NCBI GenBank assembly: GCA_048201975.1
Contig: DBFBGQ010000163.1
Location: 1 to 21,327, forward strand
Source of the DNA: Egerieenecus sp048201975
GTDB lineage: Bacteria > Bacillota > Clostridia > Christensenellales > Aristaeellaceae
Direction: 5' to 3'
DNA: 21,327 nucleotides
Shown: piece after piece, positions 1 to 6,914 of the stretch
How positions within the stretch are numbered: the first letter of the stretch is position 1
Layout of the letters: every line of letters starts with the position of its first letter
Notes under the pieces: generated by a model
Told to the model about the DNA's origin: nothing
Seen by the model: the letters and a program-made list of their open reading frames with translations, nothing else
The model's database searches: none
Position numbers and translations under genes: made by a program

Positions 1-1
1 C

Positions 2-439
2 CTGGGCAACAACATCATTGCCAACATCCCCAACGGCACGGCCATCGTGGTATACGAATTCCTGGACAACAACAGCTGGGCGCATGTAGGCTACGGTGGG
101 CGGGACGGATACGTGATGACCCGGTACCTGAGCATGCACAAGCCCTACAGCGATGACCCCAGCTCCGGCGACACCACCATTTCCTTCAAGAATTTCAAGT
201 CCTCCTACTATCTGGCGGCGGTAAAGCCCTCCACGCCCTCGGGCTATGTGAACATGCGCTGGGCGCCGTCCAAGTCCACGGCGGTGCATGATATCTACTA
301 TGCCGGCTCCACCTTGCAGGTGATTGCGGAAAACAACACCTGGTGCCAGGTCTATGATACCCAGAAGAATATCTGCGGATTCATGATGAAGCAGTTCCTG
401 GTGCAGCTGAGCGTTGGACAGGAGGTATACAATCCATGA
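2..439 (+). CDS. SH3-repeat protein, C-terminal part (5' end outside window)
   Basis: The frame is open from the first complete codon of the window, so the true start lies upstream; the GTG at 47 is an internal valine codon. Two bacterial SH3-like (SH3b) repeats are visible in the 145 residues present. The first ends in a GYVMTRYLSM-type strand. The second runs from about YVNMRWAPS to FMMKQFLV and has the usual pattern of a small-residue start, a central NTWCQVY strand and a final G-F-M/V strand. Such repeats usually bind peptidoglycan or cell-wall material in secreted proteins, so an extracellular envelope role is likely, but the catalytic or anchoring part is not in view. The stop overlaps the ATG of the next gene (ATGA), which indicates translational coupling. 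The SH3b call is from pattern and the function is inference. Confidence 0.75.
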   Translation: MGNNIIANIPNGTAIVVYEFLDNNSWAHVGYGGRDGYVMTRYLSMHKPYSDDPSSGDTTISFKNFKSSYYLAAVKPSTPSGYVNMRWAPSKSTAVHDIYYAGSTLQVIAENNTWCQVYDTQKNICGFMMKQFLVQLSVGQEVYNP

Positions 440-990
440 AAAAGCTGATTTGCCTGTTGCTTGCGGTTCTTCTTCCCTTCAGCCTCGCCTTTGCGGATGA
501 AATTGCTACGGTGGAAACCACCATCCCGCTGTCCCAGCCGGACTGCCCGGTGACCATCACCCTTACCTATACCGGCGATCTGGAGATCGAGTTTGAAGAC
601 AACGTGCCCTCCGATAACGTCCGCGCCACGGTCCACAGCCAAGAGCACGCGGATGTGGTGATCAGCATCGCGCCCTCGGACGTGTTTGCGGGCAGGTCCA
701 TGTCGGACCTGACCCAGGAAGAGCTGGAGTATCTGCAGGAGGTTGCGGGCTCCCAGTTCGAAAATCCCACCTTCGCCACGGAGACCTCTCCGGAGGGCAA
801 CCTGTACCTGTTCGTCTGCTCCAATGACGAGTGGGATGTGGACTCTCTGTTCACCATCTATCAAGGGTATTTCGTGGAACTGATCCAGTACCATGACGAT
901 TTTGCCGAGCAGACGGAGGCTGACGACGAATTCTGCCGCTCGCTGCTCTATGGCATTGAGTTCGCCACGAACGAAGACGCGGCTGAGTAA
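436..990 (+). CDS. secreted protein of unknown function, 184 aa
   Basis: The ATG at 436 overlaps the stop of the preceding SH3 protein and has an AGGAGGT ribosome site at 420-426, nine bases upstream. The first 20 residues form a Sec signal peptide: MKK, then a leucine-rich core, then AFA-DE as the probable cleavage site. There is no lipobox cysteine, so the product should be released or held by other contacts. The mature part is acidic (many D/E), has no transmembrane segment, and alternates beta-type stretches with a helical EELEYLQEVAG segment. I do not recognise the family. Coupling to the SH3 protein suggests the two are made together in the envelope. A rho-independent terminator follows the stop, so this gene ends the operon. 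Confidence 0.8.
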   Translation: MKKLICLLLAVLLPFSLAFADEIATVETTIPLSQPDCPVTITLTYTGDLEIEFEDNVPSDNVRATVHSQEHADVVISIAPSDVFAGRSMSDLTQEELEYLQEVAGSQFENPTFATETSPEGNLYLFVCSNDEWDVDSLFTIYQGYFVELIQYHDDFAEQTEADDEFCRSLLYGIEFATNEDAAE

Positions 991-999
991 GTTTCCAGA

Positions 1000-1042
1000 C
1001 GGTTCCGGTGGGAGGTGACAGCCCGGCTGGAACCGGTTTTTT
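1000..1042 (+). terminator. rho-independent terminator after the SH3/secreted-protein operon
   Basis: GGTTCC at 1001-1006 pairs with GGAACC at 1029-1034 and is followed by GGTTTTTT. Flanking CAGAC (996-1000) and GTCTG (1043-1047) could extend pairing around the T-run. It lies just after the stop at 990. The rest of the gap up to 1186 shows no gene or clear signal. Confidence 0.75.
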
Positions 1043-1186
1043 GTCTGCCCGCAGGAAACGTCCGGCCAGATGCCGGAGGGGGTTGGGCGGCCAATTTGGC
1101 GGCTTTGCGGGACAGGGCCGGCCTTGCGGAAGGTCGGCGGCAGAAAATATTTCACGTCCGGGACGCTGTACCGCGCCTCGCCGGTA

Positions 1187-1195
1187 TGGTATAAT
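1187..1195 (+). promoter_or_regulatory. extended -10 promoter of the ECF sigma operon
   Basis: TGGTATAAT is a perfect extended -10 (TGnTATAAT) at 1187-1195, 43 bases before the GTG start of the sigma factor. No good -35 hexamer sits 17 bases upstream (TGTACC at 1167-1172 is poor), as is common for extended -10 promoters. It resembles a housekeeping promoter, so basal transcription need not depend on the ECF factor itself. Confidence 0.65.
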
Positions 1196-1238
1196 CCCAT
1201 GGAAACCATAAGCGAAGGAAAGCGAGGCAAGCACGGTT

Positions 1239-1778
1239 GTGAACACGGATGAAGAGCTTTATGCCCGCTTTCTCTGCGGGGAGGACGAGGCGCTCCGGCT
1301 GCTGATGGACCGGCACATGGAGCGGCTGAGCCTGTTTTGCTTTACCTTTCTGCACAGCGCGGCGGAGGCGGAGGAGATGGCGCTGGATGCCTTTGCGGTG
1401 ATTGCCATGAAGCAAAGACTCTGGCGGGGAGGAAGCTTCCAGCGCTGGCTGTATCGCATTGCGCGAAATTTGTCCATTTCCCGGTACCGCACCCTGCGGC
1501 TGTTCCAGACATCCTTTGATGAGGCGCATCACCAGCCGGTGTCCAGCGCAGAGGCGGCGTACATGCAGCAGGAGGAGCGGGAAACTATGCTCTCGTTGAT
1601 GCAGCGCCTGCCCGAGGGGGAGCGGCGGGTGCTGGGGTTGCTATACTTTGAAAACATGAGCTATCAGCAGGCGGCCGAGCTGCTGGGCATACCGGAAAAA
1701 AAGGTGGATAATCTGGCCTATCGCGGAAAGAAGAAACTGCGGGAATGGCTTCGCAGGGAGGAGGACGCGCATGCATGA
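1239..1778 (+). CDS. ECF-type RNA polymerase sigma factor
   Basis: This 179-aa protein has the size and layout of an extracytoplasmic-function sigma-70 factor, which directs RNA polymerase to a special promoter set. Region 2 covers about residues 5-80 (acidic N-terminal helix, then AEEMALDAFAVIAM, then FQRWLYRIARNLSISRYR). Region 4 covers about 115-170 (RLPEGERRVLGLLYFENMSY, then QQAAELLGIPEKKVDNLAYR as the helix-turn-helix, then a basic tail). The start is GTG at 1239 (AAC ACG GAT follow), with GAGG at 1224-1227 as ribosome site; no ATG lies in a suitable place. Its stop lies inside the next small gene, and three further membrane-protein genes follow with overlaps, as for sigma factors controlled at the membrane. 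No canonical anti-sigma (zinc-finger or RsgI-like) domain is encoded next to it. Confidence 0.88.
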   Translation: MNTDEELYARFLCGEDEALRLLMDRHMERLSLFCFTFLHSAAEAEEMALDAFAVIAMKQRLWRGGSFQRWLYRIARNLSISRYRTLRLFQTSFDEAHHQPVSSAEAAYMQQEERETMLSLMQRLPEGERRVLGLLYFENMSYQQAAELLGIPEKKVDNLAYRGKKKLREWLRREEDAHA

Positions 1779-1896
1779 GACCATGGTTTGCGTATTGGTA
1801 GGGGCGCTGGCCTTTGTGTGCGGCGTTGTCGCCACGCTTCTGGTGAAGACCATTCATCTGGAGAAGAAAGAGCATGAGCATGGAAATACTCTATGA
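1771..1896 (+). CDS. 41-aa single-pass membrane peptide in sigma operon
   Basis: A short gene bridges the sigma factor and the next membrane protein. The ATG at 1771 has GGGAGGAGG at 1756-1764 as an excellent ribosome site, six bases upstream. It overlaps the sigma stop by 8 bases and the next gene by 23 bases. The peptide begins MHETMVCVLVGALAFVCGVV, giving one transmembrane helix of about residues 5-25. A short charged tail follows (KTIHLEKKEHEHG) that probably lies in the cytoplasm. Codon phase, ribosome site and overlaps argue for a real gene. The family is not recognised. Its place directly after an ECF factor makes a minimal membrane regulator or adaptor plausible, but this is inference. 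Confidence 0.65.
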   Translation: MHETMVCVLVGALAFVCGVVATLLVKTIHLEKKEHEHGNTL

Positions 1897-2647
1897 AACC
1901 CTGCACTGCCTCTTTTGCGGGTCGCTGGCGGCGTATCTGGCGGTGAGGACCGCACGGCAGACTGGGCATCTGCGGCTCTACGCGGTGACGGGGGCGGCGG
2001 TCTGCCTGATGCTGGGAGATGTGTACTGGCTGATTCACCTGATTATCCGGGGAGAGACGCCGCAGATGTTCTCCGCCTGCGATGTGGCATATCTGGGCAC
2101 GTGGCTGATGTTGGGCGCGGGGCTGCCCCGCGGGGAGGAGAGTACCCAGGGCAGGCGGCCCTTTGCGGCGCTCATGGGCGTTTTTGCTGTGCTCAATGGA
2201 ATCGGGTGGGGTTTCTGGACGGGGGACTGGCTTAGCGATGTGCTGTGGACGATTCCCATGCTGATGGTGGTGGTGCGCAGCGCCCTACGGGTGGAGGTGG
2301 AGCTGCGCTCGGCGCGCGGCATGGCGTTCCTGGGGACGTTGACGCTGCTGGTGCTGGGAGAGATGACCTGGTATGTGGTGCCGGAACGTTTCTGGACGGT
2401 ATGCGACTGCGTGTGCGACCTGCTGTGGGCGCTGTCGCTGGTGCAGATGGCGTGCATGGTCAAGGGGAGGACGCCCTTTCGTCAGTTGTCCTTCCCTGCG
2501 TGGTTGCTGCTGATCTTCTTTGCGGAGTATGCTGCACTGCTTGCCACAGGATGGGTCTACTTTGCTTTCCAGGTGATCGTGGCAGTTGCCGTTGGATGCA
2601 TGGCCATGTCTGTGTGCAGAGAGGGTGAGGCTTCCTATGCGGTCTGA
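1874..2647 (+). CDS. multi-pass membrane protein, possible 7-TM sensor without output domain
   Basis: The 257-aa product is almost wholly hydrophobic, with roughly seven to eight transmembrane helices separated by short charged loops (RTARQTGHLR, RGEESTQGRR, RVEVELRSARG, KGRTPFRQ). The ATG at 1874 follows a GGAGAAG-like site and overlaps the preceding 41-aa gene. The DVYWLIHLIIRG...DVAYLGTWLML stretch is reminiscent of membrane sensory regions found in front of GGDEF or kinase domains. Here no cytoplasmic output domain follows, since the protein ends 15-20 residues after the last helix. It lies between a sigma factor and a PrsW-like protease, so a ligand- or envelope-stress-sensing role is an inference. 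Family unassigned. Confidence 0.72.
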   Translation: MSMEILYETLHCLFCGSLAAYLAVRTARQTGHLRLYAVTGAAVCLMLGDVYWLIHLIIRGETPQMFSACDVAYLGTWLMLGAGLPRGEESTQGRRPFAALMGVFAVLNGIGWGFWTGDWLSDVLWTIPMLMVVVRSALRVEVELRSARGMAFLGTLTLLVLGEMTWYVVPERFWTVCDCVCDLLWALSLVQMACMVKGRTPFRQLSFPAWLLLIFFAEYAALLATGWVYFAFQVIVAVAVGCMAMSVCREGEASYAV

Positions 2648-3281
2648 TTTGCTGCTTGTGTGCATCAGCGGGCCGCTCCTGGCCGTTTGGCTGTTGAAGG
2701 GACGGGTTCGCTGCCTTTCGGCGGCCATTTCCGGCGGCATGCTGATTGCGTTTCTCTCCGGGGCGATCAGCGGCTTTATTGCCACGCTGGTGCGCTATGA
2801 CGCCATGGCAGCCGTGCTGTATATCAGCCCGGTGGTGGAGGAAGGCATGAAGCTTTTGCTCTTCTGGCTTTTTCTGCTGGTATATCCCATGCGGGAGGAA
2901 TCTCTGGGGGAGATTGCGGTGGGCATTGGCATTGGCTTCGCGCTGATGGAGAGCGTGGCGCTGCTGTTCTCCGAGGGAAGCCTGCAAGCGATTACGCTGT
3001 TTGCCAAGGCGTTTTTCTCCGGGCTGATTCATGTGGCGTGCGCGCTGATGCTGATGCTGTCGGTGCGCATGGTCCGCCGCATGGAGCTGGAGCCTGTCAG
3101 CGGATTTCTGGGCGTGTATGCGGTGACGGTGACGGTGCATGCCCTGTACAACCTGCTGGTTTCGGGAGAGGGGATCTTTCGCATGATGGGTTACGGCTTG
3201 CCTGCCGGGCTGATCCTGGTATGGAAGCTATGGCAAATGCGACAAAGGATGGAACGAGGTGAGGAGCATGCGAGCCAATGA
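2637..3281 (+). CDS. PrsW-like glutamic-type intramembrane protease
   Basis: The ATG at 2637 (MRSDLLLVCI) overlaps the previous stop by 11 bases and has GAGGGTGAGG just upstream; in-frame codons further upstream would put polar residues before the first helix. The 214-aa, roughly seven-helix protein carries the conserved motifs of the PrsW family: E68-E69-x-x-K72 in VVEEGMK, E105 in GFALMES, H132 in SGLIHVACAL, and H168-A-L-Y-N172 in TVHALYN. In Bacillus subtilis, PrsW makes the first cut in the anti-sigma factor RsiW and so frees the ECF factor SigW. Here the protease gene sits in the same operon as an ECF factor, which supports a similar role. The substrate could be the 41-aa peptide, the two-TM protein or something elsewhere. 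Proteolytic activity is inferred from motifs only. Confidence 0.7.
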   Translation: MRSDLLLVCISGPLLAVWLLKGRVRCLSAAISGGMLIAFLSGAISGFIATLVRYDAMAAVLYISPVVEEGMKLLLFWLFLLVYPMREESLGEIAVGIGIGFALMESVALLFSEGSLQAITLFAKAFFSGLIHVACALMLMLSVRMVRRMELEPVSGFLGVYAVTVTVHALYNLLVSGEGIFRMMGYGLPAGLILVWKLWQMRQRMERGEEHASQ

Positions 3282-3633
3282 CGAGCTGCTGCAGGAGGTT
3301 TACCGTCGCGCTCGGGTGCTGCGCATACGGAAAATTCGCAGAAGAAAACGGCTGCTGGGCATGGGCTGCTTTGCGCTGTCCTTTCTGTTGCTGTTCCTCC
3401 TCAGCGGAAAATCGGATATGACGGTGGCATCCAGCCTGGAGTCCTATGGCTCCCTGGTGTTCGAGGGGAGCGGCGTTACCTATGTGGTGATTGCCGTGGT
3501 GTTTTTCCTGCTGGGCATTCCTGCGGGATTGGGTCTGGATTTGCTGATGAAGCGCTGGAAGCAGCGGCGGATTGCCCGCTATGCGAAAAAATGGATAGCA
3601 GGGAAGCTGCCGGAGGAGGATTTTCACAGCTGA
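3268..3633 (+). CDS. two-TM basic membrane protein, candidate anti-sigma factor
   Basis: This 121-aa protein closes the sigma operon. I prefer ATG 3268 over GTG 3259, because GAGGTG at 3255-3260 then stands seven bases before it. It begins with a helical, strongly basic cytoplasmic segment (residues 1-30, ELLQEVYRRARVLRIRKIRR). TM1 follows at about 31-46, then an external loop of about 25 residues, TM2 at about 71-92 and a basic amphipathic tail ending KLPEEDFHS. There is no zinc-binding HxxxCxxC motif of ZAS anti-sigma factors. A helical cytoplasmic segment next to a membrane helix and the operon position make it the best candidate in the locus to tether the sigma factor and be cut by the PrsW-like protease. 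This is inference; the family is not recognised. Confidence 0.7.
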   Translation: MRANDELLQEVYRRARVLRIRKIRRRKRLLGMGCFALSFLLLFLLSGKSDMTVASSLESYGSLVFEGSGVTYVVIAVVFFLLGIPAGLGLDLLMKRWKQRRIARYAKKWIAGKLPEEDFHS

Positions 3634-3722
3634 GGGCCGCGCCCATGCGGACGCCTCCCCAAAGTATTCCCGTAGGGGAGCGCAGTGCGGTTGGGGAAGG
3701 ATTCCTTCGTTTTCTGGCGTTG

Positions 3723-3757
3723 AGCCGCTCCGGGACAAAGCGTTCCGGAGCGGCTTT
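3723..3757 (+). terminator. terminator of the ECF sigma operon (repeat copy 1)
   Basis: AGCCGCTCCGGGAC (3723-3736) pairs with GTTCCGGAGCGGCT (3742-3755), leaving a five-base loop, and is followed by TTTCT. The T-run is short but the stem is 14 bp. It lies 90 bases after the last stop of the operon. The core is repeated almost exactly at 3834-3864. Confidence 0.7.
3724..3754. repeat. 31-nt palindromic repeat, copy 1
   Basis: The 31 bases from 3724 to 3754 match 3834-3864 with one difference (A at 3738, G at 3848, both in the loop). Each copy is a long hairpin. The two copies lie in the short gap between two convergent genes. Confidence 0.85.
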
Positions 3758-3825
3758 CTGCGCATGCCAGGGGGGAAAATGCTCTCCCAACCGGGCCCGC
3801 AGCGGACCGCTTTCTTCCTGCACGC

Positions 3826-3866
3826 AAAAAAGCGCCGCTCCGGGACAGAGCGTTCCGGAGCGGCGC
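3826..3866 (-). terminator. terminator of the GerMN gene (repeat copy 2)
   Basis: On the minus strand a GC-rich stem (3866-3832) is followed by six T (3831-3826). It lies 31 bases beyond the stop of the GerMN gene. It faces the sigma-operon terminator, so the two form a convergent pair. Confidence 0.85.
3834..3864. repeat. 31-nt palindromic repeat, copy 2
   Basis: Direct copy of 3724-3754 with a single loop mismatch. Here the stem is lengthened by GC on each side (3832-3866), and the A-run on its left makes it a terminator for the minus strand. Confidence 0.85.
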
Positions 3867-3897
3867 ATGGATGGACAGCCGGGGGAGAGGACGGCGG

Positions 3898-4947
3898 TCA
3901 GTCGATCTCCACCACCCCTGGATACTGGGCCATGACTTCCTGGGCATCGTTGAGGAATGTCTCGGTGGTTTCCTCCGGAGGCTGGAAATCCTGCCCCTCC
4001 ACGGTGAAGTGGACCTTTTTCACACCGGGGAACTGGCTGGCGGTGAACAGCACTGCCCGCACCGCCTGCTTGCCGCCGTCGCTGTTGTTGGTGATATCCA
4101 GGAAGGACTTGGAAAAATCAATGGTGGCTACGCCGTCCTGCACGGTGACGGAGCGGATGCCGCAATCCTCCGGCAGGGGGCGCTCCAGGCCGCTGTCGCT
4201 GCGTGGGCCCTTGGCCAGCTCCAGCAGGGCGGTGGTCAGGTCCGCGGTGGAGAACACGGTCCGGGTTACGGGCACCAGCATGCGTCCGGTTTGGGAGGGG
4301 AAGTACAGCTGCACCTGGGAGGCGTACTCGCTACTGCCGCTGGCCATGGTGGTCACCGACTCCACGTTGACGCATTCCGCGTCAAAGGTGCCGCTGACCT
4401 CCGCTCCGTGGGTGAGCTTGCTGCGCTTTTGCCCGTCAAAGAGGAATTCCACCTCCTGAACGGTATCGAAGCAGCACAGCGCCGCCGCCGTGCCCTGGAC
4501 CATCAGCAGCTCATCCTCCAGGCTGGCGCAGTTCAGGGCCTCCTTGCTCATGTCCACCCGGGCCTTGCCGTTGGAGATGTCGATGTCAAAGCTGGTGCCC
4601 TCGGGGATGATGGTGCGCAGCCCCATGCGGGCGGCGTCCATGTCGTTCTGGCTGGACTGAACCATCAGGGCCAGGGTGGCCTTGGCGATGCCGTCCTGCT
4701 TCTCCACCTGCCGGGTGACGGGCACCAGGTATCCGTCCCCATCCTGGTAATAGCATACTGTGCTCTGGGTCTCCACCGCGGGGGCGGAAGTTTGCGCCGA
4801 GGTTTGAGTTACCGTCAGGGGCGGCTCCTCATAGAGGGTCTGTGTGACGGTGTCGCCGCCGCCCTTTAGTGCCAGCGCCACCACCAGCGCCGCCGCGCAT
4901 ACGATGAGAATTCGCTCCAGGTCCGCACGCTTCATCTTCCATTTCAC
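3898..4947 (-). CDS. membrane-anchored protein with two GerMN domains
   Basis: The frame is open up to a TTG at 4998. AAGGAG lies 11 bases before a GTG at 4947, giving a start MKWKMKRADLERIL directly before the membrane segment; the ATG at 4935 is the other candidate. The protein (about 349 aa) has a short basic N-terminus, one transmembrane anchor (ILIVCAAALVVALAL), a Thr/Gln-rich linker and two similar GerMN-type domains. Each begins with a strand ending YLVPVTR or MLVPVTRTV. Each then has a helix (KATLALMVQ; TTALLELAKGP), an IPEGT or LPEDCGIRSV turn, an A-R/T-V/I-D-M/F-SK strand and a closing VQEVEFLFDG or VKKVHFTVEG strand. GerMN domains occur in the spore germination protein GerM and in lipoproteins; they are thought to bind ligands or partners outside the membrane. 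There is no lipobox, so this is a bitopic protein. It is transcribed alone, divergently from rqcH. Confidence 0.82.
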   Translation of the reverse strand: MKWKMKRADLERILIVCAAALVVALALKGGGDTVTQTLYEEPPLTVTQTSAQTSAPAVETQSTVCYYQDGDGYLVPVTRQVEKQDGIAKATLALMVQSSQNDMDAARMGLRTIIPEGTSFDIDISNGKARVDMSKEALNCASLEDELLMVQGTAAALCCFDTVQEVEFLFDGQKRSKLTHGAEVSGTFDAECVNVESVTTMASGSSEYASQVQLYFPSQTGRMLVPVTRTVFSTADLTTALLELAKGPRSDSGLERPLPEDCGIRSVTVQDGVATIDFSKSFLDITNNSDGGKQAVRAVLFTASQFPGVKKVHFTVEGQDFQPPEETTETFLNDAQEVMAQYPGVVEID

Positions 4948-5028
4948 CGCCGTCGTCACTCCTTGCCGCTTAATCAGCTTGTCGCTCTTCGCAAGCAATG
5001 TATGACTTTCCCCTCCGGGCTATGACGC

Positions 5029-5057
5029 TTGAAACCGGGGAATATTGCGGGTATAAT
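5029..5057 (+). promoter_or_regulatory. sigma-A-type promoter of rqcH
   Basis: TTGAAA at 5029-5034 and TATAAT at 5052-5057 are separated by exactly 17 bases, close to the vegetative consensus. Transcription would begin near 5064, leaving a leader of about 80 bases before the rqcH start at 5145. This supports that start over the open frame that reaches back to 4998. Confidence 0.85.
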
Positions 5058-5144
5058 AAAGCGGGTGTCGAAAAAGCGGCGCCCAGGAATGCAAGCGCGG
5101 GCGGGCTTTGCCCCTGCCTGCGCGGTGGAAAGGAGGCGTTTCCC

Positions 5145-6893
5145 ATGCCCATGGATGGATTGACCCTCGGCTTTGCGGCGCGGGAAATGGAGCCCCTGCT
5201 GCTGGGTGGTCGCATTGACAGGATCACCCAGCCGGAAAAGGATACGCTGATTGTTTTGATCCGCGCCGGAAGCGAAAACCGCCGGTTGCTCCTGTGCGCC
5301 AGTCCCAACAATGCCCGGTGCCATCTGACGGCGCAGAATTTTCCCAATCCCCTGGAACCGCCCATGTTCTGCATGCTTCTGCGCAAGCAGCTGCTGGGTG
5401 GGCGGGTGGTTTCCCTGCGGCAGATCGGCGGGGACCGGGTGCTGCACCTGACCATCGATACGGTGGATGAGCTGGGGGACCATGTGACCCGTGTGCTGAT
5501 CCTGGAGGTGATGGGGCGGCACTCCAATTTGATCCTGGTGGATGAAAACGGGCGCATTATCGATGCGGCTCGCCACGTGAACCAGGATATGAGCCGGGTG
5601 CGGCAGATTCAGCCGGGGCTGGCGTATGCCCCACCCCCTGGGCAGGACAAGCTCGACCCCGAGGAGGCTACGCCCCAGCGCCTGCTGCCCTATCTGGAGC
5701 GATATGCCGCGCTGCCCCTGGCCAAGGCGCTGGGGCAATGCCTGGCGGGCTTTTCCGCACCCGCGGCGCGGGAGCTGTGCTGCCGCCTCACGGGCAGCGT
5801 GCAGGGATCGCTGACGGCGGAGGAGATGCCGCAGGCAGCGCAGCGCGCGGCGGACTTTCTGTGCCGCATGCGGGAATTGCAGCCGCCGGTGGTGCTTCTG
5901 GACGACCAGGGGGATCCTGCGGACGTGTTTCCCTTCCCCTATGTGAGCTGCGATACCGCCCGGCAGAAGCCCTTTCCCAGCCTGAGCGCCGCCTTGGAGA
6001 ATTATTTCGGCGTCCGGGACCAGAAGGACCGGCTGGAGCAGAAATCTTCCTCCATGGTGCGGCTGCTGAAAACCCACATCGAGCGGTGCGAAAAGAAGCT
6101 GGCCCTGCAAAACGAGGAGCTGGCCAACGCCGCCCGCATGGAGGAATACCGCCTGATGGGCGAGCTGCTCAACGCCAACCTGTGGCAGCTCCACCGGGGT
6201 CAGGAAGCGGCGGTGGTCAGCAATTATTACGACGAGGCGGGGGGACAAATCACCATTCCCTTGGACAAACAGCTCACCCCGGCTCAAAATGCCCAGCGCT
6301 ACTTTAAGAAGTATCAAAAGGCGCGCTCCGCCCGGGAGACAGCTGCGGAACAGAAGGAGAAGACCTTGGCGGAGCTGGCTTTCCTGGAAAGCGCGCTGCT
6401 GGATGTGGGCAAGTGCGTGGGGGAGAGCGAACTCAACGAGATTCGCGGGGAGCTTCAGCGCACCGGATACCTGCGCAGCGGCATGAACCGCCGTCAGCTC
6501 AAGCAGCTGCCGCCCAGCCGCCCCTATCGCTACCGCTCTCAGGACGGCATCGAGATCTGCGTGGGAAAGAATTCCCTGCAAAACGACCGGCTCACCGGTT
6601 CGGCCCGGGGCGGAGAAACCTGGCTCCATGCCAAGGACATGCCCGGCAGCCATGTGATCATCCGCACGGAGGGGGAGGTGCCGCCTGCCACCCTGAAGCA
6701 GGCGGCGCAGCTGGCCGCTTGGTACAGCAAGGGCCAGCGTTCCAGCAGCGTGCCCGTGGACTACACCCTGCGCAAGTATGTCAAAAAGCCCGGCGGCGCG
6801 CCGCCCGGCTTCGTCCACTACACCAACCAGCGCACGGTTTATATGACCGTGGAGGAGAGCGACATCCGCGCCATTACCCTATTGGAGGAATAA
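5145..6893 (+). CDS. rqcH: RqcH / Rqc2-type ribosome quality control factor (NFACT protein)
   Basis: The 582-aa product has the full NFACT layout. NFACT-N covers about residues 5-200 and includes ILEVMGRHSNLILVDENGRI. A helical and coiled-coil middle follows at about 330-460. NFACT-R (DUF814) lies at about 465-570, with GIEICVGKNSLQNDRLT, ETWLHAKDMPGSHVII and FVHYTNQRTVYM. In Bacillus, RqcH binds obstructed 50S subunits carrying a stalled peptidyl-tRNA and recruits Ala-tRNA to add C-terminal alanine tails that mark the peptide for degradation. With the ATG at 5145 (AAAGGAGG eight bases upstream) the conserved Asp-Arg pair needed for tailing falls at D97-R98 (GGDRVLHL), the family numbering, which supports this start. 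Older names are FbpA or fibronectin-binding protein. A GNAT gene follows 21 bases downstream. Confidence 0.95.
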   Translation: MPMDGLTLGFAAREMEPLLLGGRIDRITQPEKDTLIVLIRAGSENRRLLLCASPNNARCHLTAQNFPNPLEPPMFCMLLRKQLLGGRVVSLRQIGGDRVLHLTIDTVDELGDHVTRVLILEVMGRHSNLILVDENGRIIDAARHVNQDMSRVRQIQPGLAYAPPPGQDKLDPEEATPQRLLPYLERYAALPLAKALGQCLAGFSAPAARELCCRLTGSVQGSLTAEEMPQAAQRAADFLCRMRELQPPVVLLDDQGDPADVFPFPYVSCDTARQKPFPSLSAALENYFGVRDQKDRLEQKSSSMVRLLKTHIERCEKKLALQNEELANAARMEEYRLMGELLNANLWQLHRGQEAAVVSNYYDEAGGQITIPLDKQLTPAQNAQRYFKKYQKARSARETAAEQKEKTLAELAFLESALLDVGKCVGESELNEIRGELQRTGYLRSGMNRRQLKQLPPSRPYRYRSQDGIEICVGKNSLQNDRLTGSARGGETWLHAKDMPGSHVIIRTEGEVPPATLKQAAQLAAWYSKGQRSSSVPVDYTLRKYVKKPGGAPPGFVHYTNQRTVYMTVEESDIRAITLLEE

Positions 6894-6914
6894 CGCACGA
6901 AGGAGAAGAGGCTC

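Noticed and set aside
4998..5144. N-terminal extension of rqcH back to 4998
   Set aside because: The TTGAAA-17-TATAAT promoter lies within it, and the strong ribosome site and D97-R98 numbering support ATG 5145.
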